Source: Agelas oroides
Taxonomy: Eukaryota; Porifera; Demospongiae; Agelasida; Agelasidae
DNA length: 64,000 nucleotides
Direction of reading: 5' to 3'
NCBI GenBank assembly: GCA_949130485.1
Contig: OX422183.1
Span: 8,336,636-8,400,635, forward strand
This document shows positions 28,501-38,900 of this stretch, one piece after another (within the stretch, counting starts at the first letter, position 1; each line of letters starts with the position of its first letter). Under the pieces are notes generated by a model. That model was not told the origin of the DNA, ran no database searches, and saw only the letters and a list, made by a program, of their open reading frames with translations. Made by a program: the position numbers and the translations under genes.

Positions 28501-31500
28501 AACTGATGAATTGTATTTTTACGTCTTGTCCCTAGGACAGCATGCCAATTCCAATACAGAAAACAGTATCAGAAAAAGTAGAGGGTGGACATATTAATAC
28601 CCTAATGAGTCCAATGATATATAAAGTGTTGGCCATTTATGTGTATTAGTGCTTGTGTTTGTCAACAAATAATATTACTGAGCATACAAATCAATTTTAG
28701 GCATTTGACTCTCTGAAATATTGTAGGCTACAGAAACAACACTGCATAATGTTATCAACTTTCCAACTGTCAAATTATTGGTCTGTTATTTATTGTTACT
28801 ATACACATAGCTACTCGGCCACTACAACAACCTCATTCTGCTACTATTGCTGGAGTGGATACTACTGAAACACCATCTGTAGTGGAGACTTCTCCAAAAA
28901 GTGTGTGTAATATGCATATTTTGTATGTTGTTAGTCTATACTCTATAGAAGGTACACTGTAGTTCATATGTGTTGATGTGAGTGCTTAACCTGTGATCCT
29001 ACACTGTTATACTCAAACAGTTATTCACCCACCTGAACTTTCTAAACAACCTAACTCGGCTGCCTGTACCTTTGCGAAAGGAAGTGCTCCAGAACAGTCA
29101 GTACCACCTGAGCCAAAAGCAATGAAGCACAAAGGTAGGTGTGTAAACTACCAACATAGCATTATTTCGCTCGAACCCCGGCCCCTTTGACCTCATGGAG
29201 GACCAGCGCGGAATCTACAGCAACTATAGCTTCAAATACAAGCTACTTACTGTAGAAGCTAGATACTAGAAACTTTTTGCACTAAAAAGGTAATTCATGT
29301 GCAAGTGTTCTGTAATATAATACTAATGGTGTGTGGTATTACTCCTTTTTATTGCACCAACAAAAATATACTAATGATGACAAATTCCCAGTTTAGGAAC
29401 TTCATGATTTCTTGTACTCAGCGTAACTCTACCAGACACATCCACTAATGTAGCTGGACTGGGTTCCAAATTACATGAAGAAAACTAATCAGCCTTGCCC
29501 TACAAGTATTGCCAACTCTGGCAACCGGTTAATATAATTATGTTGTAGGTTGTATGCAGAATAGCAGTAGTCTAAGAATGTTTGCTTATTTTTTGTAAAA
29601 ATTTCGCTTCTGTAGGTGGAGATCCTTGCCCTGAATTTTGTGAGTCCATGTCATTTGACAAATTTATTGACTTACTGAAACAAAGAGGAGTTATGGAAAA
29701 AGACATTGAATTGTTGACGAGTAAGTGCTATAAATATATAGTAACTGCCCACTATCAAAGAGTCGGTAGACTCTCTATGTAGGGATGGCGATATATGCAG
29801 TACTTAAGCAAAAGCCGTATAACTTCACCACAAACACGCTAAAAGCTTATTTAAGCGCCCAGGCTTCCTCTTTGAGTGCCTTTGTGATCAGCAAGACTCA
29901 TATAGTTGCCCAAAAGCCACGCGGAAGACAGCTAAACGCAAAAGTGTGCGGTAGCAAAAGTGCCATTTTTCGTATTCTTCTTTCTTTGTTCAGACCACTT
30001 GTCAAACGACAATAACTCAAAAACGGCCTCACCTTGATTTAGCATGAAATTGATGCTCGTCAAAGCGTGCAGATTCACAACCCCTCAGCGTCTTCATAGC
30101 TTCAAGTTCACCCTGGTCAACAAAAACCATTCACAGCACTCTGAGGCTGTTGTCCGTTGCTTAGGACGCCATTTTCTAATTTTGTACGCATGCGCACACG
30201 AAGTCTCATTCCCAGACCAAAGACCACGGTCATTGGTCTGGAAGCGAGACTAGTACACAAGCGAAATTGCAGTACACATGGCTGGCACGGTCCTTTCGCC
30301 CCACGGCATTGGGCAAGGCTTGTGAACACCACATAGGTAAGGGGCTGCATTCAGCTGCCTACTTGTAGCTACACTAAAAATAGCTACTCACAGCTTTAGT
30401 GAACTGTAAAGCTAGGATGGTCAGTTGTCTGTATGACACTTTTCTGAGCTGCAGCTGGTCAGTCAGGCGTCATGTGCCTTTGACAACTGAATCATGAAAC
30501 TGGTTTCACAAAGTTTGGTAGGGAGAGTGGTTGGCCCTTCATCAGGTTCTAGCTGGCAATATTATACATAATTATTAAATGCCTGGAACCACTACTAAAC
30601 TGTCAACGCCGTTTCAAGTTCTGGTGTTGTGGTTACACTTGAAATATTCTTCTTAGGCTTAGGTCTAACTGTAACTGAGATAAAAAGTACAGAAACAAGA
30701 CTTTAAAAACATTAAACATGTAAAAAGATGTAGGGATGGCATGCCAAAAGTATGCAAACAAGGTAGGGATAATGCATGAAAGCAAAGGTCAACATATTGG
30801 CAAAGCCCCATCCCTACATCTTTTTCACACTGCAGTTAGACAGTGCATGGGGATCTTCCTAAAACATACCACAAGTTCACTCCAACCTTTACTGGCAGTT
30901 CATGGCTGTAGCCTCGTTCTCAGGCCACTTCCTAGCTCATCCCACATGGCCTGGGAATGAGGCTGGTATGATCCACGCCTAGCTACCAGGTAGTTTATAT
31001 AGTGGTACACTTGGTAGCATTGTGTTATACGAAACCTATTAAACAACTTATGCAGTGACTTGGAGTAGACTGCATAAGTGTTGTAAAAGTACATGGTGCA
31101 TGGCATGGTTTTAGCCTCATCCTGAGGCCACTTTCCTCCTCCCACGTGGCCTAGGAACGAGCCTAGCATCAGCTGTATAGATATGTGTGTCTTGTAGGTA
31201 GCTACCAAGGTTAGTAGTTTTGTTGCCGTGACAGTGGCCCCCTTGTTATATGCCTCTGGCATAACCTAGACACTGAGCTCGAGTGGGCTGCAGACTGATC
31301 ATTATAATCAGTGTGTAAAACTCAAGTACTCATGCACAGCATTAATAACTGCATGGATGGCTGCAGATTCAGCTCTCAACTCAAGCATGCTGTCTACCTG
31401 CAGTGTGAAAAAGATGTAGGGATGGGGCTTTGCCAATATGTTGACCTTTGCTTTCATGCATTATCCCTACCTTGTTTGCATACTTTTTGGCATGCCATCC

Positions 31501-31767
31501 CTACATCTTTTTACATTTTTAATGTTTTTAAAGTCTTGTATATAATGGATTAGCATGTAAGCTTGCATGTGTGTTTATATCCCTCCACATGTAAGCTATA
31601 GGCTCAATACTTGGCTTATGTCTGAATGCTGTTTCTTTGATGCAGAGGAGTCGATCAATGCTCAAGTGTTTGTGATGTTGAAAAAGGAAGAACTTAAGGA
31701 ACTTGGTATGTCCTTCGGAGGAAGGAAGGTTCTTGAAAAGTTAATGGAAGAGATAAGATTGCAATGA
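25509..31767 (+). CDS. Roc GTPase-COR-Death-SAM protein (possibly 3' part of a helicase fusion)
   Basis: Seven exons: 25509-27871, 27946-27985, 28095-28469, 28811-28900, 29021-29134, 29616-29720, 31646-31767; all junctions keep frame (one phase 0, then phase 1). The first exon starts LENQPHYEAYQQALKEG, then a P-loop GPPRTGKTS, switch motif DTGGQPAFLEM and THKD, the Ras-like guanine motif, marking a Roc GTPase. A COR-like segment follows (IPASWLMFNIF, LWFLHHCVGTLMHFPDVEEI, CDPQVVFD). Exon 28095-28469 is a Death domain (MKWKRVGEILGL, YPLTWRGLYNLL). A Ser/Pro/Thr-rich linker leads to a SAM domain split by a 1.9 kb intron (SFDKFIDLLKQRG, then LGMSFGGRKVLEKLMEEI). The first exon has no start codon before the P-loop and opens with an acceptor in phase 1, so upstream coding sequence must exist. 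Role: GTP-switched death-fold signalling in the cytosol, by family analogy. Confidence 0.85.
29721..31645. other. Intron splitting the SAM domain, repeat-rich
   Basis: It contains three foldback remnants of the CCTGGGAACGAGGCTA type (about 30201-30252, 30909-30964, 31111-31168) and a pair of inverted copies of another MITE (next entry). Open frames within are repeat-derived. Confidence 0.65.
30699..31536. repeat. Inverted pair of AAAAAGATGTAGGGATGG elements
   Basis: Arms 30699-30835 and 31399-31536 are about 138 bases each, nearly identical and in opposite orientation, separated by about 560 bases. Each arm is itself a MITE with inverted ends (AAAAAGATGTAGGGATGG and CCATCCCTACATCTTTTT). A third copy is at about 17376-17495. 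Within an intron the pair could form a long RNA hairpin. Confidence 0.8.
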
Positions 31768-32490
31768 CACTGTAATATGTGTTGTGTGTATTCGCTTGTA
31801 GGAGTAGCTAGCTACATGTCAGAACACCATAGAGTTGAGTTTTTGTTCATCCTCTTACAATTGTCAAGTCATCTGTAACTAATTTGTAATTTGAAAGTAC
31901 ACATAGTTTTGTAATTTGACACCACAACACCCTCTCACTTTTGTCACTTTTCAATTATAAAATTACCGGTAAGTGACTTACTGCATGTTGCTGGCTCTCA
32001 ATAGAGAGGAAAAACCTATAATTGTAGTTAAAATGCAGCTGTATAAAATTCACAACTTACATGCACTTTACTGTATTATTAGTAAATCTCTTTTCGACTT
32101 TAGTTTCCTTTGTGTAACCATTGCTGCATGCAGCATATTTGCTGAATATTTTGTTGAAGTGATTATAGTCAAATCAAGAGAAGTTGACTGTAATTCTTGG
32201 AAAGGAATCCTAATCTGATAGTGTCTTCTTGTTAGGAAACCCAAATTCACAGCCTGCTTGTGTAGTTCAAGTATGACCACATCAAACCAATATCATTCCT
32301 TCCAAATCACAAAACTAAGGGCTGTATATAGAGTTAAGGTTCAGATGGGTCTACTTATTCAACAATCATTGCTTTAATAAAATCGACATATTTGTATCCA
32401 TCAGGCTAGTTGCACCTAGCTGGAGCTCATATCAGGCTAGTTGCACCTACCTAGGTCTGGAACTTCAGCGATGCTCTCCAGCAAAGTTAC
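31768..32490. other. 3' flank of the SAM-ended gene
   Basis: No further exon is seen after the TGA. An AATAAA hexamer occurs at about 32375 and is a possible polyadenylation signal. The rest is AT-rich and featureless. Confidence 0.45.
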
Positions 32491-32499
32491 CATCTGTTG

Positions 32500-33060
32500 C
32501 AGTTATAGCTACACACACTGGGGGCTTTGACCTCACACAGGTGGTTGTAACTGCCTTTGTGGGTGTACGTACTTACAACTGATTCTGAACTGGATGTACC
32601 CAATGGAAATTGGCTGACCCAAATCAGACGTACCTCAACATAGACACCTTCATTGCAGGGTTTATGTACATCTTCAATATGGCTGCATACAATGATCAAG
32701 CTTGGCAGCAATGTGAACCTGTTACACATCACATATTGGTATGTGCAGGTCTGTTAGTGCATGTGAGTCTCCATTTGTTTACACTTGTCATTTTCTGCCA
32801 GGTATCTCCCATTCCCCCAAGTCCTAACATCCCCACTGGCATATCAAATATTGGCACATCAAATCCTCCTGGTATAGTGTTGTACTCACCCTCTGCACAG
32901 CAGTGTCTGGTAGAGTATGTCTCAGATGTTTTCATTCATTGTTAACATCGTACGGACATCTAGCATTACAGAAGGTTCCCGTACACTAGACGTGTCTGAC
33001 TATGTAGATGGACAGGATCGCAAGTTCACAATAGATGGTCTGATGAATTAAGGGAGAGTA
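32500..33060 (+). pseudogene. Relic FN3 exons of an Ig/FN3 receptor
   Basis: The block 32510-32663 aligns base by base with 63866-64000 in the receptor at the right end (shared pieces CTCACACAGGT, CCAATGGAAA, ACGTACCTCAACATA, ACTTCATTGCAGGGTTT-like). It then continues into FN3-type text (QQCEPVTHHI). After an AG at about 32802 a second FN3-like frame, VSPIPPSPNIPTG and QQCLVEYVSD, breaks by frameshift near 32940 and is traceable to about 33060. Early stop codons and no surrounding gene show it is dead. It was probably a paralogue of the receptor starting at 53197. Confidence 0.7.
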
Positions 33061-33532
33061 TTACATGTTTAGTGCACAGGCACAAACGACTTTTGTTCTT
33101 CACACTTCTCTGAGAATTCTGACTTCATTTAACTCAACTACAGAAAAATCAGAAACTCGACAGCCTAGTGAGTCTATAAATAGCATGTAACATTTGTATA
33201 TAATGGGAGTTGAGACACAACATGCACAGACATTGTTAATTCCTCCAGTCCAACCAAGGAGCGAGCTTCTACTAAAGTGGTCCTTCAATTATGCATAGTT
33301 ATTACAGAATGTTGTTGTCTCCTCCAGTAATACTGAATAGGGCGGATTGCAGTTTTTGATCAGCAATGTTAACAGTACTGTGTAGCTACATGGAAGGACT
33401 TCACAAGTAATTTGGTGGAATTGTGAGAGCTGGTAGCTCTGCATGGATGATATATACAGGTTGTATTTGTCTTGCATCTTTCTGTTCCAACTCTGTGGCC
33501 ATAACAACAGGAATATATATATATATATATCA

Positions 33533-33790
33533 CTCTAAAAACAGACTGGTTGTTTCAACTGCAGAGTGGTTACCCTGGTTTCATGGTTTACTTGTTACTA
33601 CACCCTAATTGTATTAGACAACCAGTTTCCTTGTTGTTTCCTCCTCTTTTCCTCATTCTGGAATAAGGAAAAGAGGAAACAACAAGGAAACTACCTCTCC
33701 AGTTGTTTTATACAATTAGCCTCTGATACAAAAAGAACCCATGCAACCAGGGTAACCACTCTGTGGTTAACCGATCTGTTTTCACAGTAT
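33533..33790. mobile_element. Foldback MITE with about 45-base inverted ends
   Basis: The left end contains AGAGTGGTTACCCTGGTT and the right end ACCAGGGTAACCACTCTG. A second internal inverted pair, CCTTGTTGTTTCC and GGAAACAACAAGG, surrounds the centre, so the whole unit can fold into one long hairpin. It has no coding content. Confidence 0.75.
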
Positions 33791-33815
33791 GACAAATATC
33801 CCGTGGTTGTGTTAT

Positions 33816-34206
33816 TATAGACCTTATGCAGGGGGTGTGGCTTCAAGGTTAGCAACCGCTATTTATGTTGCCATGGTAACACCAATTTTATATGACAGTT
33901 CTTATAGTCCAAATGGCTCAAATCTCAAATATGAAAGTGATCGGCCTTATGGTTGATTTTTTAAAAATCGTCAAACTTTGGCATTTAAGTATTGAGTTCT
34001 ATGGTGAGTGGCCACTCACCATAGAACTCAATACTTAAAATGCCAAAGTTTGGCAAATTGCTAAATACAGCTACACTCCTGACACAGCAGTATCGGTAGT
34101 TGAGTGAGTGCATATAGCAGCACAGTTGATTTGCTTCAGATTGGCAAATATCACAACTGCAGGACAGAGCTAACCTTGAAGCCACACCCCCTGCATAAGG
34201 TCTATA
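33816..34206. mobile_element. MITE with 38-base perfect inverted ends and internal cruciform
   Basis: The ends begin TATAGACCTTATGCAGGGGG and finish with the exact inverse up to TATA. In the middle, about 33970-34060, lies a further almost perfect palindrome around TGAGTGGCCACTCA. The right interior (34045-34170) recurs at 37886-38010. Identical ends suggest recent movement. Confidence 0.85.
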
Positions 34207-35911
34207 CCAAGTACTCAGTAGTGTCACTTCCCAATTTATTATACATTTGAACCATAATTATAGTCATGCTTTGACAGTCCAACTTGGTGAAAACAATCCT
34301 AAGCATGTCTACTAGATAGACCAGATTTGGGATTCACTGGTACTCTATAGAGTTATAGCATGTACTGTAACGCTCTTAATAATAGACCACTCCATAGTCC
34401 ATACATACCTGACTCGCAAAATTGATTTAGACCACATTGGAGGGCCAGAGCCAGGTATATTTTTGACTGGTACGGCCATAGTGACGATGAATAAAGCTAA
34501 GGGGGGTCTGGGGGCATGCCCCCCCAGGAACATTTTTCAAAAACTAGGTATTCTGAGATAGTTTCTGAGGCTGTGTTTGGCCAAAATGATACTAGAATCT
34601 CCTACTTGTAGCTACTTACTGCAGCCAGTGAAGCCACTTGAAACTCAAGCTGCCAGAAATGACGGTCTCACATAAGTACTTCTCAACGCGGTAAAAGATG
34701 ATCCGCGTTGCCTGGAAGGCTTGATCTAATTTTTATTCGTAACATTTGCCATCATTTGCTGGTATGCATCATCTTGCACACATTAGCCCCGCCATTCTGC
34801 ACGCTCTCGCGCTTGGATGTCGTATGGAAAATCGACAATCCAGTCGTCGTCACTCTGAACGCTCGACGCCTCAAGAAAGTCCGTAGAAGACTTCGTCATA
34901 CTTTAGACACAACGAAACGTCGGTAGAGGTCAAAGGTCAAAGGTTCATCGATATCGCCCAACATGGAGCACGATTGCGTACATATACAAGTCAAACACAA
35001 CAACACACGCAGGGAAAATAACATACAAACATGACACATAGTAGAAGTGTTCAGCACAGAGTACACTGTTCAGAGAATGGTAGCTGTCGGCAACACACAC
35101 AAAACGGGCTACCCATCTGACCATGACGTTACGCCAAGCGCACGCGCGTAAGTTAAAATCCAAGCGACGCCATTTTTTTTCTCTCAAAAACTGGTACGGC
35201 CAAAGCCGTACCGGCTCGTGCCGGCCTTGCACATTGTACACGAATAGTCGCCGCCCCTGAATAGTAGCCACATAATCGGAAGCTCTGAGCCGGATAAACG
35301 CCGCCGTCAAATACCGTAACTCCTAACGGGAAATTTTCGCTGGGCGCAAATTTTTGCGATTTTAGCGGACAGACCTGCTTCCGCGAAAATAACGACCGCG
35401 AAGAAGATGAAGCACCTGACATTGGTGGTTAGGACGCTACCTACAGTGAGCATGTAGATGCGTCCATCGAGTGGCAATTTTGGGTTATGTGTATATTAAT
35501 GTGCTTTACATGCCTTTAATGAGATTCATTGACCCAAATTGGGACATAACGTTATTCATAAGTATCTAGTTGCAATCTATAGGCTACGTGTTGCAGCCGG
35601 ACAACACGTCAAAGTCTTTGGGTTCGTGGCAGCTAACGAAGGAACGACCACTGAGTGAACCAAAATTGCCGTAAATAGCGCAAATCTGTAAGGATGCAGC
35701 GTTGCCTTGGGTAGCTTTTCGGAAATGACACGTCTTGTAGCTACTATCTTCGACTGTACGTAATTACATGCAAAACCCAGGTTGCATGAACCAGCGCTTC
35801 TCTAGCTCAGACCGGAAGTGCACACCTCCAGACGTCCACCTGACGTCACTTTACAATACACTAGTCTACTTTGTTTGACCACTGGTGTCTCATAAAGTTT
35901 TACCATTGAAG

Positions 35912-38900
35912 ATGTCTCTCTGTTATTGCGAGCTAATACGTGCCTTTCTCCCACTGCTGTTGTTATACGGACTGAACGCGCACGGTGAGTAAACATACAC
36001 ATAAACTCTAGTTTGTAACATATACAGTTTTGCCAGTGCATTAAACTTGTAGTGAAGCCGTAACGCGCATCCAGCCACCTCCTTAGAGTTCGGCAAGGTG
36101 GCGCGGTCCATATTTTATATTGCATGCCAATGACAGCGAACGATGCCGAAATTTTTTGGTGTTGCATTTGGACGTTCTCTCAGACTGAATAGCTTTTTCA
36201 GAAGCAATATTTATTCGGAGCTTCCGAGCTTCGCGCGTGATGACCGAAATCTCTTCGACGTTCGAACACCAGCTGTGGATTCCAGCAACTCGTTCACGTT
36301 CGACTCGGTACCATTCTTCGGTGCTTTTACTTGTGTCCAAACTTAGAAACAGATTTACCAAAGCGTTACTTAATGTCACAGCGAATCCGCGGTAGGACCG
36401 AATATCTCGTCGACGTTTGAGTACAGGCTAATGACTTTCATGCGTGCTTTGAGGACTCGCATGGGCACGTAAAATTTATATCCGTCGCTAATGGTTATCA
36501 GCACTGGCATAGTGAAGCCTGGCACTGCTCTGCATTGCTACATAAAAGCAGGCTGAGACTGACATAGCCAACAGGGGCTGATCGATAAATAAATGGATAG
36601 ATCGATAGATAGATAGATAGATAGATAGAAAGATGGATAACGAATATGCTGAAAAAATATGCTGTATATCTACACAGTGGAAGGTTTCATGCAGGTCTAA
36701 TGGGGGAGGGTGTAGCCTTGGATCATACACCATACACTAGTAGCAGAAAAGGAAATGTATGTTTTTCTCTATTACTTTATAGGTCAGACTGTGCAGATTG
36801 TCTCCCCTCGTCCTCCAATCAGCTTCCCAGTAGGGACTAATGTCACCTTCCAGTGTGAGGCAACAGGGTCTAGGCTTGCACTGTGGGAAGTAAATATGAC
36901 TCAGCTGGCTGGCCCAAACACTCGAGGAGCTTTTGCAGCACGAGGGATAATAACAGAGCCAGGGCCCACGCTTCCAGCAATTGGGGACATCTCATACCCA
37001 CTGTATGCCCTTGCTTCCTTTCAGAACAACAGAACAGTGATTAAGTGCCAGGCATCCATGAGTGTGCCACCTTCTTATGTTTCTAGTAACGTTGTGACTC
37101 TCCTAGTGTTTGGTGAGTGCTTCTAATGTGCAATCAAACCTTACCAACCACACAATTGTTGCAAGTGTGACCAGGCCCTTTTCCCAATTTTTTTTGGTGG
37201 GGCCTGGGGACGAGGCTAGCCCCCACCTGCTGTCTTCCAGAAGTGAGTACCTAGTGTACTATGCCATTGCCCATGACAACTATATCTACAGGACCTTGTA
37301 TATATATAATTATATATACAGTAAAACCTCCCATCTCCAGCCCTCTAACTAATGGGAACCTCCTTCTACCAGGCACTATCTTTGGCCACAAAACATTTAT
37401 TGTCTGTCCCTAGTCATGATCAGCTGCGGGTGCACATGCTGGTCAGGGGTGCGTGTGACTTGTGTGAACTCAGTATTCAGCATGCAACCACAGTGTTCAC
37501 ACAGTCTGCACCCAGTTGTGTCTACTTCTTGCTAGTACAACCAGGTTTGGGACACCATTTTTTTTTTTTACACTTGGGTTGCCTGGTCATTTGTAATCAT
37601 TTCTAATACCAGAAACAGGAAATTGAGTGGCCTCACTCTATGATATTTTAATGGAATATGTTGGGTACAGGACTATACACAACATACAGGCATTTTCTAA
37701 GTTATGGGCACCCCCCTGGTCCCATGCATGCTGCCCGGAAAAGAGAGGTTTTACTATATATAGTGCATGGGCAGATCAAAGGCAGCACATGGGGTCATAT
37801 ATGGCATTTACACCCCTGACTCGGCAATATACTCCATGCAGTTGTGACCACAGGGAGTATATTGCTGAGTCAGGGGTGTAGCAATTTGGCAAATTGCTAA
37901 ATACAGCTACACTCCTGACACAGCAGTATCAGTGGTTGAGTGAGTGCATATAGCAGCACAGTTGATTTGCTTCAGATTGGCAAATATCACAACTGTAGGA
38001 CAGAGAAATAAATTTTTGCAATGAAAGGGCCAATTCTCCCCGGTACTCAGTAGGAGAGCTACTGTACTTAGTAGTAGCACATTAGCCAAAGCATCATATA
38101 TACCTATTTTTGAGTTTATTCAGCGACACAGTGCTTACTTAGCATGTAAAACTATGCATGGTTGAACATATGTTACTGCTTCCCAGCAGCTAGCCACTAC
38201 CCTGATGGATGCTGACGATTTCTTACACCAAACAGTTGATCCAGGAATAGTGCTAAGCCTAAGATCAGTTTGTATTGTCGTTGCCACCACTGCCAGTGGA
38301 ACTGGGAGGGTGGGCATTCTACTGCCAGCTTGAATCATTGTAATATGATTGCCAGCTTTCGAGAGCTGCTAGGCAGCAAGCTAGCTGCCCATCGGCATCA
38401 TGGGCGAGCACCAGCAGCATCTTGGTTTCAAGTCCACGTGAGCGAAAGGCCCTTCGTCATGGGTCCAACTCTGCCTCGATTGCAGAGATGTTTCAGGGAT
38501 GCTTTAGTGGCCTAAGTGTATACTCAAACTCATTCATTTCCAGTCAAAAAGCAGCAGCAATGCACAATAACACTAGACATGTCAATTCAAAATTCAAAAA
38601 TGAATGTGCAAGTATAAAGCAGGTGAAGGCATGCCTTGCTATTTACGATTGATAAATTGATGTCTGACTCTGAGCTTGAGGTATATATAAGAAGCCTTTA
38701 TGAAATCTAAGCACAAAACTCTGAACTCTAAGGCCTCTTACTTCAGGTAAATTTGCAGCAAACACTTTGAACTCTAATGCCTTCTTTTGCAGCACAGAAC
38801 TCTAGTAAAGCCCAGTAGCAGTGAACTTTGTTTTACTAAAACCTAATTACAAAGCCTTTACCTACATATTAATGAACTCTAAAGTGTTTGAGCCAAGGTA

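Larger units (their letters stand above)
33061..35911. other. Intergenic, MITE-rich, upstream of the Ig/FN3 receptor
   Basis: Apart from the two elements listed next, it has a fragment of the GGGGGTCTGGGGGCATG repeat at about 34498-34590. A CpG-rich tract at about 34690-35420 contains TACGGCCAAAGCCGTACC, a palindrome, and a fragment with a TACCGT end near 35308. The last 150 bases before 35912 are the likely promoter region. No confident exon is seen. Confidence 0.5.

Noticed and set aside
36083..36379. 98-codon minus-strand frame in intron 1 of the Ig/FN3 receptor
   Set aside because: There is no recognisable domain, no splice context and it overlaps other open frames; it may be chance in a CpG-richer tract.
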